From: Acidocella sp.
Lineage (GTDB): Bacteria; Pseudomonadota; Alphaproteobacteria; Acetobacterales; Acetobacteraceae
DNA: 64,000 bases
Assembly: GCA_029077825.1 (NCBI GenBank)
Contig: JAQNCT010000002.1
Coordinates: 52,710 to 116,709, forward strand
Reading direction: 5' to 3'
In this document: in pieces, positions 27,544 to 36,971 of the stretch
How positions within the stretch are numbered: position 1 is the stretch's first letter
How the letters are laid out: every line of letters begins with the position of its first letter
The notes under the pieces: generated by a model
The model's database searches: none
Told to the model about the DNA's origin: nothing
The model's input: only the letters and a program-made list of their open reading frames with translations
Position numbers and translations under genes: made by a program

Positions 27544-28788
27544 ATGAAGATTGTCTTTATCACTGACGAGTTGCCGAGGGTCGGGTCAGCCGGGCATTTG
27601 GCTTTTAATGCGGCAGTGGTGGGGTGGTTGCGTGGCCAGGGGCATGCGGTTGAGATCATGCTGGTGCGGCCGCGTTTGCGCTGGCCGGTGGAGCGGTTTG
27701 AGGGACTTGCGGTAAGTGGGTTTGGCCTCGTGGCGTGCCGCGGCTTCGTGGCGAGTGTATCGCCGCGTGACATTGCGGCGATTTTGGTGCGGCGTGTTTT
27801 AGCGGCTTTGCCGGTGGGGCTGGCGCGGCGGTTTCGCAAACATGGCCGAGCTGGGCAGTACGGCGTGGTTGATGCGGTTCTCGGCGCGTTCATGACTCCG
27901 GCACAGGCGAAATACTGTCAGCAGCGGCTGGCGGCGATGCAGCCGGGCGCGATTTTGGTAGACACGATTTTCCGCGCCGCAGTGCTGGATGATCCTGCTT
28001 TGGCCAGCGTTAGAACCCTGATTCTGGCGCATGATGTGTTTCATCTACGCCACCGGATTTTAACCAGTGCTGGGTATCAGGTTTATCCCGCCGCATTATC
28101 GCGGGCGTTTGAAGCAGAAATACTTAACAAGGCTCAGGGCATCGTGGCGATTCAGCCGGAGGAAGCCGCGCAGTTCCGTGCGATGTGCCCCACCAGCCCG
28201 GTATATGTGGCTTCAATGCCCGCCACCCCCTGCCCGCGCCCGGCCCATGTTGCGCGCTTGGCCCACCGGCTGGTGTTTGTCGGCGGTGATGGCTTACCGA
28301 ATCTTGATGGGCTACGCTGGTTTTTTAATGAAATCTGGCCGCATTTGTACAACAGCCGCCGTGATATCACGCTGGACCTCATCGGTGACTGCGCAAGCGC
28401 GTATGGCACTTTACCAGCAGGCGTTAACCGGGTGGGCAGGGTTGCTGATTTGGGCCCGTATTTGCACCGGGCGAGCCTCGCGATCTCGCCGTTACGGGTG
28501 GGCACCGGTTTGAAAATCAAGCTGCTTGATTACGCCCGCCACGGGCTGACCACCATCGCCACACCGCTCAGCCTGCAAGGTTTCGCGGCCGACCGGCGCG
28601 CCCCCTTCATAGCAGCAGCTGATTCGCTCAGTTTTTATGCCGCAATCCTGCAATCTCTGCAGCACCAGCCCGATGCTGCCGCAGAGTTGGATGCGATTTA
28701 TTATGTTGAAAAATATTACGGCATTACAACGGCGTTCGCAGAACTGACAAATGCGTTCCACAATGGTGCACCGTTGAACGTCTTGTAA
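27544..28788 (+). CDS. glycosyltransferase (GT4-like)
   Basis: A 414-residue protein with the GT-B look of family 4 glycosyltransferases. The N-terminal Rossmann start KIVFITDELPRVGSAGHLAFN, the middle LVFVGGDGLPNLDGLRWFFNEIWP block and the C-terminal LAISPLRVGTGLKIKLLDYARHGLTTIATPL block (donor-binding region) are typical. No membrane segment is visible. The sugar and acceptor are unknown. It stands alone, without other polysaccharide genes nearby, after a hairpin repeat. Confidence 0.8.
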   Translation: MKIVFITDELPRVGSAGHLAFNAAVVGWLRGQGHAVEIMLVRPRLRWPVERFEGLAVSGFGLVACRGFVASVSPRDIAAILVRRVLAALPVGLARRFRKHGRAGQYGVVDAVLGAFMTPAQAKYCQQRLAAMQPGAILVDTIFRAAVLDDPALASVRTLILAHDVFHLRHRILTSAGYQVYPAALSRAFEAEILNKAQGIVAIQPEEAAQFRAMCPTSPVYVASMPATPCPRPAHVARLAHRLVFVGGDGLPNLDGLRWFFNEIWPHLYNSRRDITLDLIGDCASAYGTLPAGVNRVGRVADLGPYLHRASLAISPLRVGTGLKIKLLDYARHGLTTIATPLSLQGFAADRRAPFIAAADSLSFYAAILQSLQHQPDAAAELDAIYYVEKYYGITTAFAELTNAFHNGAPLNVL

Positions 28789-28893
28789 CCAGCGTGGGCG
28801 CTGGTGAAACATTTACACCCCGCCACCGGTTTTTGTTTTCCGCAAATTAACCAACGCCGGCGCATAATCGCGCTATGTGTCCGTTATCTTCTC

Positions 28894-29754
28894 ATGCCCA
28901 GCCACAACTCCGGCATTCTTGAACCGCCGTCCGCGGCTTTCCAGGATGGATCAGGCGATTCCGAAGTCCGCGAGCTGCGTGCCCGCGCGGCGCGGCGCGA
29001 TGTAAGCGAGCGTCGCCGGATTGCTGACCGGCTGCGGCAGGCCCTCACGCATCAGGGGTTTCTGTTGCATTACCAGCCCTATCTGAACCTCAAAGCGGGC
29101 CGGATGGAGGGTGCCGAAGCGGTCATCCGGCTCAGGCACCGCCGCCGGGGCCTAATACTGCCACATCATTTCATGCCAGTAGCTGAGCATTATGAAGTCA
29201 TTAACGATATCGGCGCCTGGATGCTGCACCGCGCATGCGCTGATGCCGCGCACTGGCCGGCGAATGTCAATGTTTCGGTTAGGCTGGCGCACCGGCAGTT
29301 GCGCAGCGGCCATCTCATCAAGCATCTCATTGAAGCCCTCACCAGAACCAATCTCGCCTCCGAGCGGCTGGAGCTTTGCCTCAGTGAGGCGATGCTGATT
29401 GATGATGATCCTGACACGATTTTCACTATCAAGGCGCTGGCCAGCCTGGGCGTTCGGCTGGCATTGCATGATTTTGGCACGGGCCACGCCAGCCTCGCCG
29501 CCCTCAAGCGCTTGCCGCTCAGCACCCTCAGGCTTGACCGTCAGATGGTGCAGCGCCTGGGCCAGGATTATGGCGACAATGCTATCGTGCATGCCGCCAT
29601 TGAGGCTGGTCACGCCATGGGCTGCAGCGTGCTGGCTGATGGCGTGGAAAGCGAGGCGCAAAGCCGGCTGCTGCAGGACATCGGCTGCGATGAAGCCCAA
29701 GGCCCCTACTTTGCCCAACCGGTCGCCGCCGAGGATTTTTTGAAGCGTTTTTGA
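28894..29754 (+). CDS. EAL domain protein, probably catalytically inactive
   Basis: A 286-residue protein whose residues 42-284 form an EAL-type c-di-GMP phosphodiesterase domain. Several catalytic positions are changed: EAL reads EAV at 75-77, the usual DDFGTG reads HDFGTG at 192-197, the catalytic Lys of the LKID motif is Arg213, and EGVE reads DGVE at 249-252. Asn126 and Glu165 remain. Loss of the first Asp, the Lys and the Glu argues against hydrolysis, so c-di-GMP binding or protein-protein signalling is likelier. The first 41 residues are polar and charged. I chose the ATG at 28894; a start at 28804 is possible but improbable. Confidence 0.8.
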   Translation: MPSHNSGILEPPSAAFQDGSGDSEVRELRARAARRDVSERRRIADRLRQALTHQGFLLHYQPYLNLKAGRMEGAEAVIRLRHRRRGLILPHHFMPVAEHYEVINDIGAWMLHRACADAAHWPANVNVSVRLAHRQLRSGHLIKHLIEALTRTNLASERLELCLSEAMLIDDDPDTIFTIKALASLGVRLALHDFGTGHASLAALKRLPLSTLRLDRQMVQRLGQDYGDNAIVHAAIEAGHAMGCSVLADGVESEAQSRLLQDIGCDEAQGPYFAQPVAAEDFLKRF

Positions 29755-29791
29755 TCTTGCGGCTTGGCAGGTTTGCCGCCACCTCAACACT

Positions 29792-30751
29792 ATGGGTATT
29801 ACAAAAACAGCCGCCATTGTCGGCGCGGGAATGGCCGGGCTTACCGTGGCGGCGCATCTGGCCAAAATGGGCTGGGGCGTCACATTATTTGATAAAGGCC
29901 GCAAACCCGGCGGGCGCATGGCTACCCGCTTGCAAGATGGTTTTATATTCAACCATGGCTGCCAGTTTGCCAGTGCGCATGATGCTGGATTTCGCGCCGC
30001 GCTGATTGCCAACCAAGCTAAAATATGGCCTGCCACGGGCAATAAATTTAGCGGCACCCCCAGCATGGCCTCATTGGCGGCCTCGTTTGCCAGCGGTTTG
30101 AACGTGCAGCTCAACACCCATGTCAGTTTTATGGCGAAGCAGGATGCCGGCTGGCGGCTAAGCCTGCACGATGCTTCCACCACACCTCCCGGTCTGGTCG
30201 ATCCGCAGGGTGAACTCTCCGCGGCGTTCGATGCGCTGATCCTCGCAATACCCGCGCCGCAGGCCACCGCCCTGCTGGCGGCAATCAACCATCCGTTTGC
30301 CGGCGAGCTTGCCAAGGTGCATCTGGCCCCCTGCTGGGCGCTGATGCTGGGCTTTGCAGGAGCGACCCCGGGGCCGGACATTGTAAAACCTCCCACTGGC
30401 CCGCTCAGTTGGATCGCCCGTGAAAACACCCGCCCAGGTGCTGGGCCTCAACCGGTCTCATACACCGCCCACGCCAGCGCCGCCTGGAGTGCCGCGCATT
30501 TGGAACGCCCCGCTGATGACATCATCGCAACCTTGAGCACGGCCTTCGCGCAAGCCACCGGCATTAGCGCCCCCGCTACATTGGCCCGCGCCCATCGCTG
30601 GCGCTACGCTTTGGCTGATGCGCCGCTCAGCCAAGACCATCTGTGGGATCCGCACCAGCAGCTTGGCCTGTGCGGAGACTGGTGCCTGGCCGGAAAACTC
30701 GAAGCTGCCTATCTCTCGGGCCGCAGTTTGGGCATAAGGCTGACCACATGA
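29792..30751 (+). CDS. renalase-like FAD-dependent oxidoreductase
   Basis: A 319-residue flavoprotein. The N-terminus has the dinucleotide fold VGAGMAGLTVAAHLAKMGWGVTLFDKG followed by the KPGGRMATR motif characteristic of NAD(P)/FAD-dependent amine-oxidase/renalase-like proteins. The C-terminal LGLCGDWCLAGKLEAAYLSGRSLG block contributes to FAD binding. Bacterial renalases reoxidise damaged NAD(P)H isomers, so a nicotinamide-repair role is plausible, but other substrates are possible. It starts a run of four tightly packed genes, overlapping DUF3253 in ATGA. Confidence 0.85.
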   Translation: MGITKTAAIVGAGMAGLTVAAHLAKMGWGVTLFDKGRKPGGRMATRLQDGFIFNHGCQFASAHDAGFRAALIANQAKIWPATGNKFSGTPSMASLAASFASGLNVQLNTHVSFMAKQDAGWRLSLHDASTTPPGLVDPQGELSAAFDALILAIPAPQATALLAAINHPFAGELAKVHLAPCWALMLGFAGATPGPDIVKPPTGPLSWIARENTRPGAGPQPVSYTAHASAAWSAAHLERPADDIIATLSTAFAQATGISAPATLARAHRWRYALADAPLSQDHLWDPHQQLGLCGDWCLAGKLEAAYLSGRSLGIRLTT

Positions 30752-31029
30752 GCCAAAACCCCACCAGCAACGACCCCGCCGAACAAGCCATACTTGCGCT
30801 GGTGGTGGCGCGTGGCCCGGATAAATCCATCTGCCCGACCGAAGCCGCCCGTGCTCTGGCGGGCCACCCGCCCGATGAAAAATGGCGCGCCAGCCTCTCT
30901 CCCATCCGCCTCGCCGCCCAGCGCCTGGCTAAAGCTGGCAAAATCCAAATTCTGCGCAAGGGCAAGCCGATTGCACCCGAAGACGCGCGCGGCGTCATCC
31001 GCCTGCGCCTCGCCCCTGCCGGCGACTAG
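30748..31029 (+). CDS. DUF3253 domain protein
   Basis: A 93-residue protein of the DUF3253 family. It shows AILALVVARGPDKSICPTEAARAL, WRASLSPIRLAAQRLAKAGKIQILRKG and the ending RGVIRLRLA, a winged-helix-like pattern. Its function is unknown. The ATG overlaps the upstream stop in ATGA, so it is translated with the renalase-like gene. DUF3253 proteins are often found alone or beside small oxidoreductases. Confidence 0.82.
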   Translation: MSQNPTSNDPAEQAILALVVARGPDKSICPTEAARALAGHPPDEKWRASLSPIRLAAQRLAKAGKIQILRKGKPIAPEDARGVIRLRLAPAGD

Positions 31030-31032
31030 CCA

Positions 31033-31500
31033 ATGAATTTTCTGCCGTGGCTATTAAGTTTCATATTTCCGCTCTGCGGCACGCTGGGCGCTGACGGCAT
31101 CACACCGCCGGGTAATGTTGATTTCGGGCATCTGCACCTGCAAGGCCACTCAGAATATCTCGCAGCACCCGCAGGGTTTTTACCGCCCCCAGGCATCATC
31201 AGCCCGGCCTACAACTTGCCCCCGGCTGCTTTGTTTGCAACCTTGCAAGCCATCGCCCCCACCCTGCCCCGCACCTTCACGCTGGATAGCGTGCCGCCAA
31301 GCCTGCAAGCCGCTTACGTAATCCGCACGCCCGAGGCGAATTTTCCTGATATTCTGGAACTCGCGGTTGTTGCGGCGCCGGACAATAAATCCAGCGTCAT
31401 TTTCTATTCCCACTCTATTTACGGCGAAAGCGATTACGGCAAAAACCGTGAACATATACTGGCCTGGCTCAACGCCCTGAACGCGAAAGTATCAAAGTAA
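31033..31500 (+). CDS. DUF1499-like exported protein
   Basis: A 155-residue protein with an N-terminal hydrophobic segment (about residues 3-18), either a signal peptide or an anchor. The C-terminal part, with VIFYSHSIYGESDYGKNREHILAWLNAL, matches the last motif of DUF1499 proteins (SxxGxSDxGxNRxRxxAWL), although the N-terminal part is poorly conserved. It begins three bases after the DUF3253 stop and its own stop overlaps the ABC gene start in TAATG. Function unknown. Confidence 0.65.
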   Translation: MNFLPWLLSFIFPLCGTLGADGITPPGNVDFGHLHLQGHSEYLAAPAGFLPPPGIISPAYNLPPAALFATLQAIAPTLPRTFTLDSVPPSLQAAYVIRTPEANFPDILELAVVAAPDNKSSVIFYSHSIYGESDYGKNREHILAWLNALNAKVSK

Positions 31501-33245
31501 TGCGCCAAACCATGACGAGTTTCATTGCCGGTGTCCGCGAAGCCTGGAGCCTGGCCAAGCCGTATTTCTGGTCGGAGGAACGCTGGGCGGCACGCGGGTT
31601 GTTTTTCGCCATCGTCGCGCTGAATTTATTGCTGGTGGCGTTTAACGTCATCCTCACTTATTGGAACCGCGATTTTTTTGACGCTATCCAAAACATGGAT
31701 TCCCATAGCGCCGTGCAGCTATTGTTTCTCTATAAAGCCGCACCAAAATCACTGCCGATGCCGGGCCTGGTGGAAATTCTAGTCGTGTATGTCGTGATTG
31801 CGGTATACGCTTTCTACCTCAACCAGATGCTGCAAATTAAATGGCGCCAATGGATCACCAAGCATTTCCTTGAAAATTGGCTGTCTGACAGAGCTTTTTA
31901 CAATATCAGCCTCAGCCCTTCCGCCACCATCGGTATCGATAACCCCGACCAGCGTATCTCTGAAGATCTGCGCGATTTCACCACCAACTCGCTCTCACTG
32001 AGCCTAGATTTCATCTCAAACCTTGTCACCTTATTCAGCTTCGTTTTTATCCTGTACGCCATCTCCGGCTCAGTGGTGCTATTTGGCATCACCATCCCCG
32101 GTTATATGCTGTGGGTCGCGCTGATTTATTCTCTGGTCGGAACGGTTTTAACGCACCTGATTGGCCGCAAACTGATCAAACTCTCATTCGCGCAACAAAA
32201 AGTTGAAGCTGATTTTCGCTATAATCTCATTCGGGTGCGTGAAAATCCCGAAGCCATCGCGCTGTACAACGGCGAAGATGACGAGATGATTAGCCTGACC
32301 GAGCGCTTCACCGCCATCCGAGGCAACTGGTGGAAAATCATGCGCCGGACCAAGGCGCTGAATTTTTTCACCATCAGTTTTGGTCAGATCGCCGGTTTCT
32401 TTCCGCTCATCGTTGCACTACCTCGCTATTTCAGCGGTGCCATCAAGCTCGGCGGTTTGACGCAAATTCAGAATGTATTTGGGCAAGTGCAAGGCGCGCT
32501 CTCATGGTTTGTCGGGGCGTATTCAAATTTGGTGACCTATCGCGCCACCGTCTCGCGTTTGTACGGCTTCCAGGAAGCGGTCGCCGCGGCGCGCATTGTC
32601 TCAAAGGCAGGCCCGCAGCTTGCCCAGGCGGGTGCGGCTCTCACGTTCAAAAATCTCACCATTAGCCTGCCCGATGGCCGCAAGCTGGTGGATAACGCCA
32701 GCCTCACCTTGCCGCCGGGCGAGCCGATTTTGCTCACCGGCCCATCAGGAGCGGGCAAATCCACTCTGTTCCGGGCCATCGCGGGCATTTGGCCATTCGG
32801 CAGCGGTACGGTCACGCGCCCCACCGGCACCGCTTTGTTTCTTCCGCAGCGGCCATATTTTCCACTCGGCAGCCTCAAGCGTGCAGTGGTCTATCCGGCG
32901 CTGGAATCCGATATCAGCGATTCCACCGTGTGTGAAGCGCTGAATGCGGTCGAACTTCCTAATCTTGTTGGGAGGCTCAGTGAAATTGAAGCCTGGGGAC
33001 AAATTCTCTCCGGCGGCGAGCAGCAGCGCCTCGCCCTGGCGCGCGCATTGATCGTCAAACCGTCCTGGCTGTTCCTCGATGAAGCCACGTCCGCGCTGGA
33101 TGCGCCGATGGCTGCGCGGCTGCACCGGTTGCTCACCAAGGCACTGCCCAACACCACCATCGTCGCCATTACCCACCGCGAGCTGGATATGGTCTCCAGC
33201 CGCCGCCTGTCCCTGACACCCACGGCTTTGGCAAATGTGACCTGA
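31500..33245 (+). CDS. SbmA/BacA-like ABC transporter (fused permease-ATPase)
   Basis: A 581-residue half-transporter of the ABC_membrane_2 type. The N-terminal membrane domain has the family's LTYWNRDFFDAIQNMD motif after the first helix and about six helices up to residue 340. The ATPase domain follows with Walker A GPSGAGKS at 414-421, a SGGEQQRLALARA signature and the LFLDEATSALD Walker B. Relatives include YddA, SbmA/BacA-fused proteins and very-long-chain fatty acid or vitamin B12 exporters. Substrate cannot be assigned. It closes the run 29792-33245. Confidence 0.88.
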   Translation: MRQTMTSFIAGVREAWSLAKPYFWSEERWAARGLFFAIVALNLLLVAFNVILTYWNRDFFDAIQNMDSHSAVQLLFLYKAAPKSLPMPGLVEILVVYVVIAVYAFYLNQMLQIKWRQWITKHFLENWLSDRAFYNISLSPSATIGIDNPDQRISEDLRDFTTNSLSLSLDFISNLVTLFSFVFILYAISGSVVLFGITIPGYMLWVALIYSLVGTVLTHLIGRKLIKLSFAQQKVEADFRYNLIRVRENPEAIALYNGEDDEMISLTERFTAIRGNWWKIMRRTKALNFFTISFGQIAGFFPLIVALPRYFSGAIKLGGLTQIQNVFGQVQGALSWFVGAYSNLVTYRATVSRLYGFQEAVAAARIVSKAGPQLAQAGAALTFKNLTISLPDGRKLVDNASLTLPPGEPILLTGPSGAGKSTLFRAIAGIWPFGSGTVTRPTGTALFLPQRPYFPLGSLKRAVVYPALESDISDSTVCEALNAVELPNLVGRLSEIEAWGQILSGGEQQRLALARALIVKPSWLFLDEATSALDAPMAARLHRLLTKALPNTTIVAITHRELDMVSSRRLSLTPTALANVT

Positions 33246-33292
33246 CGCTGGTGTAAATGGCCGGTGCGGCTTCCCATATAAATTTCAACCAT

Positions 33293-34039
33293 ATGGACAA
33301 TGAAACCGTGACCATGAGCCGTACAAATGATCAGTTCAGCAACGCAACAGCCATCGAAATTCCGGTGAGTGGCATTGCTGAATATTTAGCGCATGATTTC
33401 AACAATGTTCTTACCGGCATTCTGGGAAATCTGGAGCTGTTGCAACGGCGCGCCACGCGGCAAGGGATCACCTTCATGGACGATTATCTCGCCAGCGCCC
33501 GCGGTGCCGCCTCGCGCGGCGTGTCGCTGACCCAAATTCTGACCGCCATGGCGGGGCTGCAAATTCTGGACCCCACCGCGCTGCACACGCAGCACTTCCT
33601 CGAGAGCCTGTCGGCGTTATTGAATGAAATTCTGGGCGAGCAACGGCCCTTGCAAATAAATTGTCCCCAGAGCGTTGATAATATTTATTGCGACGCCTTC
33701 AAGCTTGAGGGCGCACTTGCCGGTATTGCAAAACATGCCAGCCACACAGCAGAAAATTCCGCGCCCGTCACGCTAACGGCGGTAAATCTCAACATCGATG
33801 CTGGCCATAACGCATTGCAAGACATCGCGCCGGGCCGCTACGTGGCCATAATTTTGCAATACACCACCGCTGCAGAAGCACCGGGCGACATGTTCACCGC
33901 CGGGCTGGAATTGGCCTCTGCTCAGGGCTTCGCCCGGCAGTCAGGCGGCCAAGCCCTGCTTGACACCGGAGAGCCTGGGTACGTTAAAATCAGTCTGGTT
34001 CTACCGACTGCTTCTGAGCAACCTGCTTCGGTGCGGTAA
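33293..34039 (+). CDS. degenerate histidine-kinase-like protein
   Basis: A 248-residue soluble protein with a clear H-box, YLAHDFNNVLTGILGNLELL, the candidate phospho-His being residue 34. The region aligning with the N-box reads LEGALAGIAKHAS, lacking the Asn that binds Mg-ATP, and no G1 (DxGxG) or G2 box is visible. It therefore looks like a phosphotransfer or dimerisation protein with a decayed ATPase domain, or a ChpT-like histidine phosphotransferase. Start choice is uncertain: 33257, 33293 and 33314 are all possible. Its 3' end overlaps the convergent receiver gene by 50 bases. Confidence 0.65.
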   Translation: MDNETVTMSRTNDQFSNATAIEIPVSGIAEYLAHDFNNVLTGILGNLELLQRRATRQGITFMDDYLASARGAASRGVSLTQILTAMAGLQILDPTALHTQHFLESLSALLNEILGEQRPLQINCPQSVDNIYCDAFKLEGALAGIAKHASHTAENSAPVTLTAVNLNIDAGHNALQDIAPGRYVAIILQYTTAAEAPGDMFTAGLELASAQGFARQSGGQALLDTGEPGYVKISLVLPTASEQPASVR

Positions 34040-34385
34040 TCAGTTCAAGCCGCCGTAAAATCTCGGATAATGTTGCCGGCTTGACCAGATAATCATCGCC
34101 CCCGGCCTGCAGGCCCTTCATCCAATCAGAAATTTGGCCAAGCCCTGAAAGAAAAAGTGCTGGGGTATGCACGTTGCTGTTTCGCAAACTCTTCAGCATA
34201 TCAACGCCATCTATGCCGCCCGGCAACTGCCGGTCGATGATTAGGGCGTCGAAATGCTTGGTTTGCGCCAGCATCAGGCTATCGCGGCCATTGGTGGTGA
34301 GTTCCACCACGTGACCCACCTCACGCAGCCCGGTCACAAGGAATTTTGAGACATCGGCGTCATCTTCGACCACCAGAATATACAA
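33990..34385 (-). CDS. single-domain response regulator
   Basis: A 131-residue receiver domain with no output domain. The acidic pocket EDDAD (residues 7-11), phospho-acceptor Asp51 (LIIDRQLPGG), Ser80 and Lys102 (YLVKPA) are all in place, so it should accept a phosphoryl group. The tail after residue 115 is short and polar. It starts at TTG, as no ATG is available before an in-frame stop; an excellent AGGGGGT ribosome-binding site six bases upstream supports this. It is convergent with and overlaps the degenerate kinase gene. Confidence 0.85.
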   Translation of the reverse strand: MYILVVEDDADVSKFLVTGLREVGHVVELTTNGRDSLMLAQTKHFDALIIDRQLPGGIDGVDMLKSLRNSNVHTPALFLSGLGQISDWMKGLQAGGDDYLVKPATLSEILRRLELITAPKQVAQKQSVEPD

Positions 34386-34448
34386 AGCTTACCCCCTGTG
34401 TTGCCGATCCGTCGGCGATTCCTGACCTTTAGATATTTGTTTTATAAG

Positions 34449-35510
34449 TCAAGCAGATATAAACCCGCCACCCAAAATTCGAGAGCCATCGTAAAACACC
34501 GCCGCTTGCCCAGGTGCCGCCAGAGCCGGGGTATCAAGCAGTAGTTCGGTACCAGCGGCATGCACGGTAATCATGCTGCCCTGCGGCGCTTCGCGCGCCC
34601 GTAATTTCACCTGTGCCCGCAGTTCCCCGAATGGAACATCAATGAGCCAATTAACATCACGCAACTGCACCACCCGCGATGCCGCAGCCCGTGGCCCGAC
34701 CACAATCCGGCGCGTCCCTGGCTCAATTTTGCGTACCACCAGCGCTTCGCCTTTGGCATCGGCGGGAATCCCCAGCCGCTTGGCCTGCCCTACCGTGTAG
34801 CGGCCAATACCCTGGTGGATGCCTAGCCGGCTGCCAGCCTCATCCACAATCTCGCCGGCTACCAGCGCATCGGGCCGGAATTTACCGACGATATCGGCGT
34901 AGGAACCGTTGGGCACAAAACAAATATCCTGGCTGTCCGGTTTGGCCGCTACCGCCAGACCCATGCGCTCAGCAATGTCGCGCACTTGCGCCTTGCTGGC
35001 GAAATCCCCCAGCGGAAACCGACAAAATTCTAGTTGTGCACGGCTGGTGGCAAACAAAAACCAGCTTTGGTCGCGGCTGGAATCCACGGCCTGATGCAAC
35101 TCGGCCCCGTCTGGGCCATCGACGCGCCGCACATAATGGCCGGTCGCCAACGCGTCCGCGCCAAGGTCCCGCGCCATATCAAGCAAATCACCGAACTTCA
35201 GATGCTGGTTGCAGGCAATGCAGGGCACTGGTGTCTGGCCGCTGGCATAGCTATCGGCAAATTCCGCCATCACGCTGGCACGAAAGCGCGCTTCGGCGTC
35301 CACTACGTAATGCGCGAAGCCCAATTTATCAGCTACCCGCTTGGCATCATGAATATCCTGCCCGGCACAGCACGCCCCTTTGCGCCCTACCGCAGCACCA
35401 TGATCATACAGCTGCAGCGTCACGCCGATCACCTCATGCCCGGCCTCGTGCATCAGCCCGGCCACCACCGAGCTGTCCACGCCGCCTGACATGGCGACAA
35501 CAATTTTCAT
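34449..35510 (-). CDS. mnmA: tRNA-specific 2-thiouridylase
   Basis: A 353-residue enzyme that makes 2-thiouridine at position 34 of tRNA. The PP-loop ATP motif SGGVDSS is at residues 8-14. The catalytic Cys is in [11 protein letters not shown] and the persulfide Cys in [10 protein letters not shown]. The C-terminal beta-barrel region is present. The ATG at 35510 gives the standard start [10 protein letters not shown] and overlaps the ferredoxin stop in ATGA. The adjacent cysteine desulfurase and ferredoxin genes suggest local supply of sulfur. Confidence 0.95.
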   Translation of the reverse strand: MKIVVAMSGGVDSSVVAGLMHEAGHEVIGVTLQLYDHGAAVGRKGACCAGQDIHDAKRVADKLGFAHYVVDAEARFRASVMAEFADSYASGQTPVPCIACNQHLKFGDLLDMARDLGADALATGHYVRRVDGPDGAELHQAVDSSRDQSWFLFATSRAQLEFCRFPLGDFASKAQVRDIAERMGLAVAAKPDSQDICFVPNGSYADIVGKFRPDALVAGEIVDEAGSRLGIHQGIGRYTVGQAKRLGIPADAKGEALVVRKIEPGTRRIVVGPRAAASRVVQLRDVNWLIDVPFGELRAQVKLRAREAPQGSMITVHAAGTELLLDTPALAAPGQAAVFYDGSRILGGGFISA

Positions 35511-35836
35511 CCAGCAGCGTTCCGGGTGGCGCTCGGTAGTTTCACCACCAGCCCATCCAAAGCCTCGCTCATCACAATCTGGCAGCCCAGGCGCGAGGTT
35601 TTTTCCAACCCGAATGCCAGGTCGAGCATATCCTCCTCGTCCTCGCTTGGCTTGGCCAGCTTGCCAAACCATTCAGGGTCCACAATCACATGACAGGTCG
35701 AACAGGCCAGCGAACCTTCGCACGCACCCTCGATGTCAACGCCATGCTTATGCGCCACTTCCAGCACCGACAGCCCGGCCGGCGCATCCACCTCGCGTGC
35801 CACGCCATTACGCTCGACAAAAACCATTTTAGGCAT
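35507..35836 (-). CDS. [2Fe-2S] ferredoxin, adrenodoxin type
   Basis: A 109-residue ferredoxin. The cluster cysteines follow the isc-type pattern [11 protein letters not shown] (C-x5-C-x2-C) with a fourth Cys in RLGCQI. It resembles Fdx, which supports Fe-S assembly and cytochrome-type electron transfer. The ATG at 35836 gives the normal length; an ATG at 35827 is an alternative. It lies 11 bases after the cysteine desulfurase stop and overlaps mnmA, so the three are probably cotranscribed. Confidence 0.93.
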   Translation of the reverse strand: MPKMVFVERNGVAREVDAPAGLSVLEVAHKHGVDIEGACEGSLACSTCHVIVDPEWFGKLAKPSEDEEDMLDLAFGLEKTSRLGCQIVMSEALDGLVVKLPSATRNAAG

Positions 35837-35847
35837 CGATAAAACCC

Positions 35848-36966
35848 TTAATCCGCAGATCGCGCCTCGGTAAGCGGAACCGCCCCGTGATGCAAGGCAC
35901 GGCGGGCCATAATTTGGTAAGCGTGCTTGAAAGCTTCGCAATCCGCTTTGGTTACGTTCCAGGGCAGCGAAACCCGGATCGCCTGCCCGGCCAGCGCGCC
36001 CATACCCATCGCCACCAACACATGGCTGGCCGCAACCTTGCCGGAGGAACAGGCTGAACCTGCCGACACCGCAACCCCGGCTGTATCAAGCGCAATCAAC
36101 TGCGTATCCGCCCGCACACCCGGCAACGCCAAGCCAACGGTATTGGGCAGGCGCGCCGCGTCCGCACCCATTACCTGGGCGCCAAGTTCTACACAAAAAG
36201 CTTCAATATCATCGCGGTATTCGGCTATTTTCAAGGTCTCATACGGCGCATCGAGCGCCACTGCCATCCCGGCGATCGCAGGCAACCCCGGTGTGCCGCC
36301 CCGCCAGCCGCGTTCCTGCCCGCCACCTTTCAGCAGCGGCGCCACATGCTCGCCATACGTGCTCGAAAACACCAGCGCCCCAGCGCCCAGCGGCCCACCG
36401 GCTTTGTGGCCGGAGAGCGCAAACGAGGCCGCTCCCAGCTTCAGCCAATCTTCCGGACAGCGCCCGGCAGCTTGCGCGGCATCCACATGCAACAACGCGC
36501 CATGCGCCGCACAGACCCAGGCGGCGGCGGCGATGTCATGCAGTACGCCGGTCTCATTATTGGCCGCCATCAGGCACACCAGCGCGTTCGGGCTCTCGGC
36601 CAGCATCTGGTCCAGCAGCAACAAATCCACCAGCCCGCTCGGCAGCACTGGAATCACCGTCGCTTCGGGGGCCGCCGCCCGTACCGCATCATGCTCGGTC
36701 GCCCCGATCAGTATGGGCCGCCCCCGGCCCAGCGCATGAATCGCCAGCGCATTGGCTTCGGTTGCCCCGGAGGTAAACACAATATCCTGTGCCCGCGCCC
36801 TGAAGCGTTCGGCCAAACTCTCGCGGGCGGCTTCCAGCACCCGCCGCGCCGCGCGCCCAGCCTGATGCACCGACGATGGATTGCCGGTTACCTCCATCGC
36901 AGCCTGCGCCGCCGCCCGCGCCTCGGGCCGCAACGGCTCGCTGGCATTGGCATCCATATAAACCAT
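35848..36966 (-). CDS. cysteine desulfurase, NifS/IscS family
   Basis: A 372-residue PLP-dependent enzyme that removes sulfur from cysteine as an enzyme-bound persulfide. It starts [15 protein letters not shown], has the [10 protein letters not shown] block, the PLP Lys in [13 protein letters not shown], and the catalytic loop Cys in [12 protein letters not shown]. It is shorter than E. coli IscS (404 residues) and lacks a long C-terminal extension. With cysE upstream and fdx-mnmA downstream it probably serves thiolation and/or Fe-S assembly. No iscU, iscA or hscAB is in view. Confidence 0.93.
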   Translation of the reverse strand: MVYMDANASEPLRPEARAAAQAAMEVTGNPSSVHQAGRAARRVLEAARESLAERFRARAQDIVFTSGATEANALAIHALGRGRPILIGATEHDAVRAAAPEATVIPVLPSGLVDLLLLDQMLAESPNALVCLMAANNETGVLHDIAAAAWVCAAHGALLHVDAAQAAGRCPEDWLKLGAASFALSGHKAGGPLGAGALVFSSTYGEHVAPLLKGGGQERGWRGGTPGLPAIAGMAVALDAPYETLKIAEYRDDIEAFCVELGAQVMGADAARLPNTVGLALPGVRADTQLIALDTAGVAVSAGSACSSGKVAASHVLVAMGMGALAGQAIRVSLPWNVTKADCEAFKHAYQIMARRALHHGAVPLTEARSAD

Positions 36967-36971
36967 AGCGC

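Noticed and set aside
29152..30429. Long open frame (425 codons) on the minus strand
   Set aside because: It is antisense to the EAL and renalase-like genes, whose motifs are clear; its translation has no recognisable domain and looks like a shadow of GC-rich coding.
34679..35539. 286-codon frame on the plus strand
   Set aside because: Antisense to mnmA with a Pro/Arg/Gln-rich translation and no domain; mnmA has all expected motifs.
34449..35672. Longer mnmA start with 54 extra residues
   Set aside because: It would read through the ferredoxin gene and gives a non-conserved Gly/Arg-rich extension; ATG 35510 gives the standard N-terminus.
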